Shown piece after piece: positions 8,564 to 17,761 of a stretch of 64,000 bases of DNA. This stretch comes from DATFDN01 sp963756545. Lineage in GTDB: Bacteria; Pseudomonadota; Alphaproteobacteria; Acetobacterales; Acetobacteraceae. Position numbers and translations under genes: made by a program. Below the pieces are notes generated by a model that saw only the letters and a list, made by a program, of their open reading frames with translations, made no database searches and had not been told where the DNA came from. The stretch covers positions 744,001 through 808,000 of the forward strand of contig CAVWNY010000003.1 in the NCBI GenBank assembly GCA_963756545.1. Reading direction: 5' to 3'. Each line of letters begins with the position of its first letter. Position 1 is the stretch's first letter.

Positions 8564-10915
8564 ATGCCGACCATCGACCAATTGGCGCCCGCCACGGCGG
8601 CGTCGGATACGGATGAGCTGCTCGCGAGCCAGAACGGAATCGCGCGGAAGGTGACCCGCGCGCAGGTCGTAGCGGGGCTTCAGCCCCAGCTCGCTGTCGC
8701 CAGCGGCACGCTCCTTGGCCGATCCAGCACCGGATTGGGCGATCCCGAGCAACTGAGCGTCGGCGCAAACCTCGTGCTGAACGGCGGCACTCTAGCGGCG
8801 ACCGCCTCGCCGTTCCGGATGGCCCAGCTCCCGGCCGGCACAGTCCCCGCTGCCGGCGATTTCGTCCCGCTTGCGCAGAGCGGCACCAACGTGGCGGTCA
8901 GCTACGCACAGTTCGCGAGCGGATTGGGCAAGGTCAGCGGCATCGACGCGTCGGCGATGACGGTCACAACATCAGGCGTCGGCAGCCAAAGCCTCGCTGC
9001 ATTCGCCGCTGCGAGCCTGGCAAAGGCGGGCGGCGTGATGACTGGGCCGCTGACCCTCGCGGGTGACCCCACCGTTCTGTTGCAGGCGGCCACGAAGCAG
9101 TATGTGGATGCACAGACCGCAGCCGCGCTGCCCAGAAGCGGCGGGCCGGTCACTGGGGCCATCATCCTTCCGACGAACCCGACCGCTCCGCTACAAGCGG
9201 CCACCAAGCAGTACGTTGACGCGCAGATCCAGACCGCGCTCCCCCTTGCGGGCGGCTCGCTCGCGGGTCCGCTCTCGGCGCAGTCTCTTTCTATCGCCGG
9301 CCCGGCGACCATCGCCGGCAGATTGACCAGCGCGGGCGCCGCGGTCTCCCAGATCGGCACGTCTGGCGGCACGCTGGCGCCAACGATCGCGTTGCAACGG
9401 GTTGGGTCCGGGTCAGCTGATGCCCCAATCCTTACCAGCGCTCTTACTGTCACGCATCCCGACGGAGGAAATGGGGCGTACACCAACGCCGCTTTTCCGA
9501 CCGTCGTGAACGACGCCCTCGACGCGAGCGGCAATCTGATCGACGGCACTTCCAATCCTGTGCGAGCGATCAGCTCCGCACTGGTCGTCAACGCTGTCGC
9601 TGGATCAGGATCACTTGGCGGAGGGCCGCAGCATTCCGCGATCGCGACGAGTGCCATCAAGAACGCACCGGCCAGCGGCTACCCGGTGGGGCGGACCGGT
9701 CCCCAAATCTTCGGCATGATGCTTTCCGTCTCGGATGCCACCAACCAGCCGAGCACCGTGAGCAATGCCACGGTAGGCGCGCAGGTGAGCCTGACAGCGA
9801 ACAATCTTGATCCAACGAACCGGCGGCTGGGCCACCAGATTACGCTCAACGACGCCGTCCCGCTCGCCTCTGGTGGCGTACCCGCCGAGTGGTCCTCGGC
9901 CGTCTCGGTCGGCACGAGCGCGGATAGCTGGTTCAAGTGGCACTTCGCCGCGGCTGGAAACTATTCGATCGCGGTGCTGGATACCCGATCCGCCAACGGC
10001 GCCAGCGCCAAGGTCGTGTCAAACCTTGCGACGCCGAACCCGACGATCGCCGTCGATCCCATCCTGCCGTTCGCCTCGGCGGGCATCATGGGCCAGTCGG
10101 TCTCAGCGACCAACGCTGCCCAGATCAAGGTGGGCTCAAATACCTACAGCTTGGTGGGTGTGTCGCTCGACGGAGCAGGGAAAACCTCCGGGAAGCTGAC
10201 CTTCTCCAGTCCCGTTAGCGTCGCGGACGCAACGGCCGGGAATGTGGTGACGGGTGCGAGCCGGGCCGTCTGGCTAGGCTCCGGTCAGCAGCTTGCGCTG
10301 GACACCGCCGGGGCAGCCAACCTGCTCTACGATGCCAGTCTGGGAGCGATCCGATCGACCGCGGCAATGCAGGTGACCGGGGCGCTCGGCCTGACCGGCG
10401 CTCTCAACGGCGCCGCCGCGAGCTTCTCCGGCCCCGTCACCACAAGCGGCTCCGTCCAGTGCAACGGAACGCTGACCGCCTCCGGCGGTCTGTCCACCAC
10501 TAACGCGACACTGTCCGGGAATTTATCCGTATCCGGAACAGTCGGAGTCGGCGGAGCGGCACAGTTAGGCGCAACAACAATCAAAGGTGCGCTGTCCGCT
10601 ACCGGGGCAGTCAGCGCCGCCGGCGGGTTCACGGGATCGACGATGACCGTAACGGGCAGCATCAGCACAGGCGGCTCACTCGCCGTCGCCGGTACGCTCG
10701 CCGTGCAAGGTGGGGCGACAATCGCCGGTGGCACTGTCGTACTGCCGTCATATCTGGTCGCGACGCTCCCGCCCGCATCGGCTGGCGCGCTCACCTATGC
10801 CGCGAACGGCCGCAAGCCGGGTGAGGGCGCGGGATCTGGCTCGGGCGTCCTCGTCTGGGGGACCAGTGCCAAGCAGTGGTTCTCGGTCTTGAGCGGCACG
10901 CCTGTCCAGGCCTGA
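8564..10915 (+). CDS. Long tail fibre protein with repeated shaft modules
   Basis: A 783-residue fibre. Residues 1-85 form an N-terminal domain shared with the next gene product (MPTI-x-QL, LLGR-S-x-G, PEQLSVGANLVLNGGTL). Near residues 170-235 a shaft unit recurs twice, each with a G-P-L/I-I-L strand and ATKQYVDAQ, a pattern typical of T4/P2-type trimeric fibre shafts. From residue 600 many short Gly/Ser/Thr beta repeats occur (SFSGPVTTSGSV, LSGNLSVSGTVG). The end (VLVWGTSAKQWF) resembles fibre tips. An 87-base gap lies upstream. Confidence 0.75.
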   Translation: MPTIDQLAPATAASDTDELLASQNGIARKVTRAQVVAGLQPQLAVASGTLLGRSSTGLGDPEQLSVGANLVLNGGTLAATASPFRMAQLPAGTVPAAGDFVPLAQSGTNVAVSYAQFASGLGKVSGIDASAMTVTTSGVGSQSLAAFAAASLAKAGGVMTGPLTLAGDPTVLLQAATKQYVDAQTAAALPRSGGPVTGAIILPTNPTAPLQAATKQYVDAQIQTALPLAGGSLAGPLSAQSLSIAGPATIAGRLTSAGAAVSQIGTSGGTLAPTIALQRVGSGSADAPILTSALTVTHPDGGNGAYTNAAFPTVVNDALDASGNLIDGTSNPVRAISSALVVNAVAGSGSLGGGPQHSAIATSAIKNAPASGYPVGRTGPQIFGMMLSVSDATNQPSTVSNATVGAQVSLTANNLDPTNRRLGHQITLNDAVPLASGGVPAEWSSAVSVGTSADSWFKWHFAAAGNYSIAVLDTRSANGASAKVVSNLATPNPTIAVDPILPFASAGIMGQSVSATNAAQIKVGSNTYSLVGVSLDGAGKTSGKLTFSSPVSVADATAGNVVTGASRAVWLGSGQQLALDTAGAANLLYDASLGAIRSTAAMQVTGALGLTGALNGAAASFSGPVTTSGSVQCNGTLTASGGLSTTNATLSGNLSVSGTVGVGGAAQLGATTIKGALSATGAVSAAGGFTGSTMTVTGSISTGGSLAVAGTLAVQGGATIAGGTVVLPSYLVATLPPASAGALTYAANGRKPGEGAGSGSGVLVWGTSAKQWFSVLSGTPVQA

Positions 10916-10952
10916 CGATCAGCTCCAACCTTCGACGTCAAGGCAGCCCTAA

Positions 10953-12767
10953 ATGCCAACCATCCAGCAACTTCCGCCTGCGATCTCCGTGGATCCGGCC
11001 GATGAGGTGCCCCTGAGCCAGGGGGGCGCCACTCACGCCGTCAATGTTGGCATGCTGCTCGCCGGAATGCAGCCAGCGATCCTGGCGCCGACCGGAGCGC
11101 TGCTCGGACGATTGAGCCTCGGCCCGGGCGGACCGGAGCCCGTAAGCATCGGAACCGGCCTCGAGATTGCTAGCGGGAGCCTCGTTGCCACGGGCGCCGA
11201 TCACGCCGGCTTCCCGGTCGAGACAAGCCCGTCGGCTGCCGATCAGCTCGTGGTTACAAGCGGTGGCGCGCCCAAACTGCTTCCTCTCGCGACTCTGCAG
11301 GGCTGGCTCGGCACCGCCGCGCCGAACACGACGAGCATCGCGGCGCTGCCGCTCGCCTTATCGATAGGGCCGACGGATCTCGTGGCGATCAGCCAGGCAG
11401 GAACGAGCGCCGCGATCGCCTACGCGAATCTGATCGACGGCCAGACCATCGACCAGGCAGCGCCAGCCCAGCCTGGTTCCGATACGGACGCATTCTGGGT
11501 TTCTCAAGGCAGCAGCACCATGCTCCGACAGACTTTCGCGGCGATCTGGAACTGGATGACCCCGAAGCTCTCGACATACAAGCTGCCGGTCATTGAACTC
11601 TCAACCAGCACAACCCTGGACGGAACCGTCCACAACGGCCGCATACTCGTTTGCAGCCAACCCGTGACGCTGAGTCCAGCCTTCACCAACATGGGCAGTG
11701 GATTCTACTGCGAAATTCTGAATCTCAGCTCAGGGAACGTCACGTTTGCTCCGGGCATAACGACGTCGAGCGGCCAGACCACTTTGCCGCCTTCGCAGAT
11801 GGCGTTAATGCGCGGGGCAAGCTATTCCGGTGGCAGCATCGTGTTCGCCGCGATCGTTTCCGCCCCGGCCGCCGTGATCGCGACGGGCTCCGTGCCCGGG
11901 CAGATAAGCAGCCTCTCGAGCACGTCGACAACGACAAGCAGCGTCGCTCTTGCATGGTCCGCGCCAAGCAGCGGTGGGGCGCCGGCTAGCTATATCGTGC
12001 AGGATCGACCTTCCGGAACCACGGCGTGGACCAGCGTACCAGTCACGGGCGGCGTGACGGGTGCGACAGTCAGCGGGTTGTCCCCCGCCACGTCGTATGA
12101 TTTCACCGTCGTCGCGATCAACGCCGCCGGATCCGGACCGAGTTCGACCATTCTTTCAGTGACCACCACGGCCGGCGTGGCGCCTCCGGGGCAGGTCGTG
12201 GGCCTCTCCGCAACTGCCGCCACGACGAGCGGGGTCAGCTTGAGCTGGTCAGCGCCCGCCACCGGAGGTACCCCGACAAGCTACACCGTGCAGTATGCTC
12301 TGGGCGCAGCGGGGACCGCCTGGTCGACCTTCGCATCCGGCGTGGCGGGGACGAGCGCGTCCGTGACCGGTCTGTCGGCGGGGACGACCTACACGTTCCA
12401 GGTTGTGGCGACCAATGCCGCCGGTTCTGGCGCACCCTCGGCGCCTCTCACGGCGAGCACTGCCTCGGCAGGCGCCTCGGTCACATCGATAACCTGGAAT
12501 GTGACGCCTACCGGCAACTATAGCGTCGGCACGGGCTCCATCGGCGTGAACGTTCATGTGACCCCTTCGAGCTCTGCCGTGCAGTTCGGAGTGTCTGGCT
12601 CACAAAGCACCCTGCCGACAACCTGGGTCGCGGCCAGCCACGTCAACAGCGATCTCTGGGGCGCCTACATCGCGACCCCGGTGGTGGCGGGCACCTATTA
12701 CGCGTGGTGCGAGGGTACGGACGGCAGCGCACCAACCGTATTCCCAACAAGCTTCACGGTGAGCTGA
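10953..12767 (+). CDS. Tail fibre protein with two fibronectin type III domains
   Basis: A 604-residue fibre. The first 85 residues match the N-terminal domain of the preceding fibre, so both should dock at the same place. Two fibronectin III domains follow at about residues 315-408 and 411-505; each has the V-A-L/S-L-x-W-S-A-P strand, a Y-x-V-Q strand and the late T-Y-x-F-x-V-x-A-x-N-A-A-G-S-G motif. Such domains in phage virions are thought to bind surface carbohydrate. The final 100 residues form another beta-rich tip. Its stop is immediately followed by the next ATG. Confidence 0.75.
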   Translation: MPTIQQLPPAISVDPADEVPLSQGGATHAVNVGMLLAGMQPAILAPTGALLGRLSLGPGGPEPVSIGTGLEIASGSLVATGADHAGFPVETSPSAADQLVVTSGGAPKLLPLATLQGWLGTAAPNTTSIAALPLALSIGPTDLVAISQAGTSAAIAYANLIDGQTIDQAAPAQPGSDTDAFWVSQGSSTMLRQTFAAIWNWMTPKLSTYKLPVIELSTSTTLDGTVHNGRILVCSQPVTLSPAFTNMGSGFYCEILNLSSGNVTFAPGITTSSGQTTLPPSQMALMRGASYSGGSIVFAAIVSAPAAVIATGSVPGQISSLSSTSTTTSSVALAWSAPSSGGAPASYIVQDRPSGTTAWTSVPVTGGVTGATVSGLSPATSYDFTVVAINAAGSGPSSTILSVTTTAGVAPPGQVVGLSATAATTSGVSLSWSAPATGGTPTSYTVQYALGAAGTAWSTFASGVAGTSASVTGLSAGTTYTFQVVATNAAGSGAPSAPLTASTASAGASVTSITWNVTPTGNYSVGTGSIGVNVHVTPSSSAVQFGVSGSQSTLPTTWVAASHVNSDLWGAYIATPVVAGTYYAWCEGTDGSAPTVFPTSFTVS

Positions 12768-14843
12768 ATGACCATCGCCTTGGTCGCGCCAGGCATCGCC
12801 ATGCGCCTCGGCGGAGGCAGGGTCGGATTGTCGCACGGCTCTTCCGCATCGACCTCGGCAAGTGTCTTTGCCGGTCCGTTCCCGAACGCAATTGCCGGGC
12901 TATTTGGTTGGTGGGATGCCGGCCTTCCTTCGGGAATGTCGGGACCGACCGGGCTGTTGATCAACGGCTGGAATAGTGCCGTCGGCAGCATCGTGGACAA
13001 GTCCGGAAACGGCCGCGCGATGACGCCATACAGCTTCGCGGCGCCCGCCGGACCGCCGACGGCGACACCGCGCCTGAATGCCGTGTTGGGTGGTGTGGGT
13101 AGCGTCAGCGGAGGCTCCGGTACGCTGGCGCCGGCACTCGATCCCGACCTCGGATTTCAGACAGCCGGTCTAAGCCTCGCGGGCGACGCTGCATGGACGT
13201 GCTTTCTGGTGTGGTCCCGCCCGAATTGGCGTCAGAACTCGGGCCGCGACGCCTTCCCCATCACACTTCTCGGCTATGGCTCACAGCCCGTATTGCAAGC
13301 TGATAGCACGGCGGCGCCGGGTCGGCTGATCCTCTTTCCGGGGCCGGGTCAGGCGGTCCTCGCGAGCACCCTGGAGCGTCGGCACACTCATTCGGTCATT
13401 CTGCGCTACACGCCCGGGCATGGCGTGGACGCTTGGTTGGACTCGAGCGCTGTCGTAACCGGCGTAGCTAACCCCATCGCCGCCGGCACAGCGGCTCCAA
13501 TGGTGCTTCTTCACGACACCACTTTGCTGGGCGGTGCCCAGTGCTGGCTGCATGAAACCGCGACGTGGCAGCGCTCCCTCACGGACGCGGAAGCTGCGAC
13601 GCTCGTCGATTGTGGAACCCGTTGGGTCCGAGGGGGCCGCCGGGGCGTTTTTCTGGTCTTTGATGGCCAGTCGAACGCTATCAACTATGCGATTAACGAC
13701 GGCGCGGCCCTCCTTCTCGCCCAAGGAATCGCCTGGCACCTCGGCGCGATCGCCTACAATGTTCTCGCCACGACCGGAAGCGCAGTCAGCTACACCATGC
13801 AGAGCGGACACGGAATCTATCCGGCCGTAGGCGGTGCGTATCCTGGCTCCTTCCTAACTGATCCGAACGACGGGTCGGACCCGTCGACCTGGGGACTGGG
13901 CGCCGATGGGTTAGCAGTACAAACCGCCCTAAATTCCCTGTCAATCTGGGACAAGAACGATATTGCGGCGCTCGTCTGGCCCTGGAGCGAAACCGACAGC
14001 CTGCGCGATTACACTGAGAAGGCCACTTTTGCGGCGGCGGCCACGCGCTTCCTGGCGCTCGAGCGCGGAATGCTCGCTCGTTCCGCGGCGGCGCTGCCGC
14101 TGATCTGGTGGAACGCTATTCCGTACGGGACGGCCGGCGGCGTGCAAATGCACCGCGAAGTCGTGGCCGCCCTCGCGGCCGATCCCACGCAAAACGTCGC
14201 GCTTGGAAACCCCCAGACCAGCGATAGCAATCCCCGTGGCTCAACCTGGAACCCAACCACGGGGCAGGCGACCGGGGGCGACTCTGCTCACAGGGATGCG
14301 ACCGATAACCGCCGCTTTGCCATGCTGGCGGCTCCGATTGCTGCGCGTTCGATCCTGGCCGCGGCAGGGGGAGACACGCTGAGCTCCATACCCGAACAGC
14401 AACCCACGAGCGGAGGACCTCGGATCAACCATGTCTATAAAGCATCAAGCACGAGTTTAATCCTGTCGATCGAGCATGATGCTGGGACTGACCTGAAGAC
14501 GCCATTACTCGCGATGGCAGGTGCGGGGTTCGCGGTGATGGATGGCGGATCCGCGGCCGACCCGGGGCCGATCGTCGCGGCCACCGCATGTGCACGAGTT
14601 GACCCGACGCATCTGCTGCTCACGCTCGCACAACCGCTCTCCAACCCCAGCCCGGAGTGCTCGCTGTACTATCCATACGGGTCCGCTCAGATTGGGCGCG
14701 GCAATGCAGTAACGGACAATTTTTCGGATATGCCGAAGGCATCCGACTGGGACATCGGCGCCGACCTTGGGAGCGCATGGAGCCTCGACTTTCCACTTGC
14801 CGCCACGGCGGCTCCAATCACGCTCAGCGACACTCCTCTGTAA
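12768..14843 (+). CDS. Tail spike-like protein with concanavalin-type and SGNH esterase-like domains
   Basis: A 691-residue protein starting right after the fibre stop codon. Residues about 40-285 look like a LamG/concanavalin-type jelly roll (FGWWDAGLPSG, VDKSGNGRAM, late TWQRSLTDAEAATL). Residues about 290-520 match the outline of sialate O-acetylesterase-type SGNH hydrolases: FLVFDGQSNAINYA holds the nucleophile Ser in GQSN, and D-S-A-H near residue 505 fits the block V D-x-x-H motif. The last 150 residues are beta-rich. The likely role is deacetylation of host surface polysaccharide during adsorption. Fold and motifs are visible; substrate is not. Confidence 0.65.
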   Translation: MTIALVAPGIAMRLGGGRVGLSHGSSASTSASVFAGPFPNAIAGLFGWWDAGLPSGMSGPTGLLINGWNSAVGSIVDKSGNGRAMTPYSFAAPAGPPTATPRLNAVLGGVGSVSGGSGTLAPALDPDLGFQTAGLSLAGDAAWTCFLVWSRPNWRQNSGRDAFPITLLGYGSQPVLQADSTAAPGRLILFPGPGQAVLASTLERRHTHSVILRYTPGHGVDAWLDSSAVVTGVANPIAAGTAAPMVLLHDTTLLGGAQCWLHETATWQRSLTDAEAATLVDCGTRWVRGGRRGVFLVFDGQSNAINYAINDGAALLLAQGIAWHLGAIAYNVLATTGSAVSYTMQSGHGIYPAVGGAYPGSFLTDPNDGSDPSTWGLGADGLAVQTALNSLSIWDKNDIAALVWPWSETDSLRDYTEKATFAAAATRFLALERGMLARSAAALPLIWWNAIPYGTAGGVQMHREVVAALAADPTQNVALGNPQTSDSNPRGSTWNPTTGQATGGDSAHRDATDNRRFAMLAAPIAARSILAAAGGDTLSSIPEQQPTSGGPRINHVYKASSTSLILSIEHDAGTDLKTPLLAMAGAGFAVMDGGSAADPGPIVAATACARVDPTHLLLTLAQPLSNPSPECSLYYPYGSAQIGRGNAVTDNFSDMPKASDWDIGADLGSAWSLDFPLAATAAPITLSDTPL

Positions 14844-14862
14844 CAGGCATTCGGATGGTGAA

Positions 14863-15204
14863 ATGCGACACCCAGCCGCGGGTAAGGACACGCCGCTCCT
14901 CGCGATGGCCGACGAAGTGGTGGAGCGCCTGGCCCGCCTTGAGGAACAGATGCGCCACGTCGTGAACGCCGTGGAAAAACTCGCCGGCCGCGACGCCGAG
15001 CTTGACGCAAGCCTCAGGACCGTGGCCGAGAAGTTCAATGAGGCATTGACGGCCCAGGCTGAGTCATTTCGTGTGAGTCTGCACGATGTCACTGAACGGT
15101 TTGTCAGTCGCGAAGACTGGTCGTTCTGGAAAAGCCTTTTGACGGCGGCGCTGCTCGCGCTGCTCGCGTATGGGTGGAGCGCCCTGATCAGCTTCCACGA
15201 ATGA
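14863..15204 (+). CDS. XhlA-like holin-associated membrane protein
   Basis: A 113-residue protein. Residues 15-85 form a charged coiled coil (VVERLARLEEQMRHVVNAV then DASLRTVAEKFNE). Residues 90-110 are one transmembrane helix (SLLTAALLALLAYGWSALI). This coil-then-membrane order is that of XhlA-type lysis proteins. A second in-frame ATG at 14905 (MADEVVERL) is a possible start. The stop overlaps the ATG of the next frame (ATGA). It follows the structural genes, as lysis modules do. Confidence 0.55.
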   Translation: MRHPAAGKDTPLLAMADEVVERLARLEEQMRHVVNAVEKLAGRDAELDASLRTVAEKFNEALTAQAESFRVSLHDVTERFVSREDWSFWKSLLTAALLALLAYGWSALISFHE

Positions 15205-15479
15205 AGCCGAGGCTCAACGGCCCGCTGGCGCGGGTCTGGCTGAGCGCGGGCGCTCTCGCGGTCGCGCTTGCCGGCCCCACCTCGCTGCAACGCTTCTTCA
15301 AACGAGATGGCGGCGTCCAAAGGTTTGATCAGGCGCCACTTCCGGCCAGCGCTTCGGGGCCATCGTTAACCTTCGAGCGCCGTGTGCGCGTTATCGTGTT
15401 GCCGCTCGCCATTGTCGCCCCCGAGCCCCGCGGTTGCGTCCGATCCCAACCCGCCGACCAGCGACCAGGCCGACGCTGA
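15201..15479 (+). CDS. Small lysis-region frame, possibly a truncated endolysin
   Basis: A 92-codon frame coupled to the preceding gene by ATGA. It starts MKPRLNGPLARVW and has one hydrophobic helix (LSAGALAVALAG), like the signal-anchor of SAR-type phage lysozymes. After residue 30 no E-x8-D/C-x5-T lysozyme core is present and the sequence turns into Arg/Pro-rich text without a family look. It may be a broken endolysin, a small spanin-like protein, or chance coding. The start coupling is the best evidence that translation occurs. Confidence 0.35.
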   Translation: MKPRLNGPLARVWLSAGALAVALAGPTSLQRFFKRDGGVQRFDQAPLPASASGPSLTFERRVRVIVLPLAIVAPEPRGCVRSQPADQRPGRR

Positions 15480-15733
15480 CGGGACCGAACGCGTCTACGG
15501 CGCCATCCAGGTCGTAGCGTTCTAGGTCAAGGCAATAGATCGCGGAATGCGCTCGCAACGGGCCTGTCCTTTGGCGCGATCGATCGCCGAATTCGAGAAC
15601 GGAACTCGGACCTCGAGCCGCCTCGGCTGAAGTCCAGTTGCCTGCCGGCCCAGGAAACGGAAGCCCGGGGTTCCCTGGACCGCGCAATGAGAGCCGCCCG
15701 GGCAAACAATCCCATGAACCACGGAGCGCGAGC
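15480..15733. other. Stretch without a convincing gene in the lysis module
   Basis: I see no frame with family character here, no tRNA and no clear terminator. It sits exactly where a phage endolysin gene would be expected between the XhlA-like and the holin-like genes, so a deletion is likely. Confidence 0.5.
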
Positions 15734-15931
15734 ATGAACATCAGGAATTGGCTTGGGCAGGTTACGACGGGAACGGGCTTCGCCACCGTTTTGGCCGCAA
15801 TCGGCGCTATGGCGAGTGGGGCGCTGGATTGGCGCCAGGCTGTGCCCGTTCTGGTCGGCGGTGTCGCGGGCGTGATCTGGCCGGAGAACCGTGCCTTGAA
15901 CGCAGCGGCCGACAGGCGGCCGGAGACGTGA
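15734..15931 (+). CDS. Small holin-like membrane protein
   Basis: A 65-residue protein with two hydrophobic segments (TGFATVLAAIGAMAS and AVPVLVGGVAGVIWP) split by a short DWRQ loop, and a charged C-terminal tail. This hairpin layout and length fit class II-type phage holins or related small prophage membrane proteins. The ATG at 15734 follows CGCGAGC, a weak ribosome site. It is the last gene with phage character before cellular genes begin. Confidence 0.5.
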   Translation: MNIRNWLGQVTTGTGFATVLAAIGAMASGALDWRQAVPVLVGGVAGVIWPENRALNAAADRRPET

Positions 15932-16135
15932 GTGCGGTATTGACCGCTTATCAGACTGCCGTACCGAGGGCCGCCCCGGGCGTCGCTGGGCAGCCGGCTT
16001 CTGGATCGGCGAATTAACGTCCAACCTGTCAAGGCAAGCGGGTGGGGTGCCTTGTTCGCCGCCCGCTGCCGCCGGGGCTTCCCTTCCTGCCGGGCTCGGG
16101 CCACATGAGCCACCGCAAGGGGGAGTTGTACCAGC

Positions 16136-16621
16136 ATGTCGCACAACCATCAGGACGGAACCAGGTCCGTCGATTGGCGCCACAACGGCGTGCGCGTCAT
16201 CAAGGCCAGCCAACTTGACCCGAACACAGCGCAGACCCCTGGGATGGATCGAGCAGCCGCGATCGATGCCGTGCGCGTCGGCGCGCAGAAGATCTGGGCC
16301 GGCACTGTCAGCATCCATCCCAACGCAAAAACCGGCGTGCATCATCACGGCGAGTTGGAAAGCGTTATCTACGTTCTGCGTGGCAAGGCCCGGATGCGCT
16401 GGGGGGAGCGTCTTGAGTTCGTCGCCGAGGCAGAGGCGGGCGATTTCATTTTCGTGCCGCCCTACGTGCCTCACCAGGAAATCAACGCCAGCGTGGCCGA
16501 AACGCTGGAGTGCGTGCTAGTGCGAAGTGACAATGAGGCGGTCGTGGTGAACCTCGACGTCGAACCGGTGGAAAAGCCCGAAGAGGTTTATTGGGTCGAT
16601 CCGATCCACAGTCACCCATAG
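16136..16621 (+). CDS. Cupin-domain protein
   Basis: A 161-residue single-cupin protein. Motif 1 is HHHGELE at residues 69-74, offering two or three His and a Glu as metal ligands; motif 2 is the P-P-Y-V-P-H-Q-E stretch with the fourth ligand His113. Many such proteins are metal-dependent isomerases, dioxygenases or sugar-binding sensors; the substrate cannot be read from sequence. A ribosome site GGGGGAG lies upstream. Its last 10 bases overlap the 3' end of the convergent gene. Confidence 0.8.
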   Translation: MSHNHQDGTRSVDWRHNGVRVIKASQLDPNTAQTPGMDRAAAIDAVRVGAQKIWAGTVSIHPNAKTGVHHHGELESVIYVLRGKARMRWGERLEFVAEAEAGDFIFVPPYVPHQEINASVAETLECVLVRSDNEAVVVNLDVEPVEKPEEVYWVDPIHSHP

Positions 16622-17760
16622 GAGGCGGCCTGGGGCGCCCCTTTCCCGGCGTTGCCGGAAGAACTCTGAAGATAATCGTTCAGAAGAAAGTGAACCAGCG
16701 GATTGTGCCAGTTTGTTTGCACGGTGTGCGGGAAAGTTCGGCTCGGACGTCCTAAGTGAACCCGCCGATATGAAATCGCGTCGAATGCCGGCGACGGCTG
16801 GATGTCCCGGTGCATTCCAGCATGCAGGTAATGCGCGAAAGCATCACGGCCGGGGCCAATCTCCTCCCGGTGGCGCTCCATGTACCAGTCGGCGTCGAAA
16901 AAGGGAGTGGGGCTGCAAGGCTGATCACGGCGGCGCCGGAGGTAGTGTGCCAACGCGCCCTCGGCATGTGGTACGCCGTATTTGTCGCGGTACCAAATTG
17001 GGTCGAAGTACACGACCGGACGCCGTCCAGCAGCCTCTCCCTCCAGAATGTAATGGGCCAGCGGATTGATGCTCCGTCGGGCGATTTCGGGGTTGGTGGC
17101 CAGATACCAGCCGACGTCAAAATAGATGTTTGGATTGCGTCTCTCGTGCCAGCCCCAGCCGCAAAAATGGGTGACCGGGTCAACCTCGGCCTCGAGCACA
17201 TCTTCGGCGTTGATCAGATAATAACTCTGGTCTACCAGGTCTGAGCGCGCGATCAATTCACGTTCGAGGGCGATTGCTAGGGCGCGGCCGCTGAGAGATG
17301 CGAACTCTGCGAACGGATCCTGGCCTGCGGCGGCGATCGTGGCGAACGGTGGGGTGTGGCGCGCGGCGTACAATACAGGCGATGGAAGCACGTCCCCGCC
17401 GCACCGATGTCGCAGGAAATGACTCAGCGCCAGATCGTCCGGAGCTACCGCATAGGTATCTCGGTACCACGCCGGCTCGAATGCTGGAACGGGTTGCCAT
17501 CCTTCGTGGTCTCCATATCGGATATAGTGCAGCAACGGCATGCCGGCCGAGACAACCTCAGGGTGCTGCTCCCAATACCAAGCCCCGTCAAAATACGGAT
17601 TAGGCCGTCGCCCCTCCCGCCATCCGAAGTCACAGTAATGGCCGAATGGGTCTAACCGTGCCGCGGCTACGTCCGGGTAAGCTTCGACATAGTGCTCCGC
17701 GTCAAACAGACCAAATTCGACCAGAGCCTGAATCTCCTGCGTTGATTGGCGTGCTGACAT
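16612..17760 (-). CDS. Aromatic-repeat protein linked to glycan biosynthesis, function unknown
   Basis: A 382-residue protein built from about seven imperfect 45-residue repeats with the core F-D-x-x-W-Y, then N/H-P-E, then P-L-x-H-Y-x-x-x-G-x-x-E-G-R-x-P. Examples are YFDGAWYWEQHPEV, YFDVGWYLATNPEI and FFDADWYMERHREE. The same repeat occurs as an extra domain on bacterial glycosyltransferases, so a glycan-related scaffold role is likely. There is no signal peptide or catalytic motif. It starts one base after the stop of the TPR/GT9-like gene, so the two form an operon. Confidence 0.7.
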   Translation of the reverse strand: MSARQSTQEIQALVEFGLFDAEHYVEAYPDVAAARLDPFGHYCDFGWREGRRPNPYFDGAWYWEQHPEVVSAGMPLLHYIRYGDHEGWQPVPAFEPAWYRDTYAVAPDDLALSHFLRHRCGGDVLPSPVLYAARHTPPFATIAAAGQDPFAEFASLSGRALAIALERELIARSDLVDQSYYLINAEDVLEAEVDPVTHFCGWGWHERRNPNIYFDVGWYLATNPEIARRSINPLAHYILEGEAAGRRPVVYFDPIWYRDKYGVPHAEGALAHYLRRRRDQPCSPTPFFDADWYMERHREEIGPGRDAFAHYLHAGMHRDIQPSPAFDAISYRRVHLGRPSRTFPHTVQTNWHNPLVHFLLNDYLQSSSGNAGKGAPQAASYG

Positions 17761-17761
17761 T

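Noticed and set aside
15480..15733. Possible short lysis-protein frame ending DGTERVYGAIQVVAF
   Set aside because: The frame has no start codon with ribosome site and no family match; likely chance or part of a deleted gene.
1..15931. Gene transfer agent cluster
   Set aside because: Gene order U-X-D-V-W-J-I and contractile-type baseplate are P2-like, not GTA siphovirus-like.
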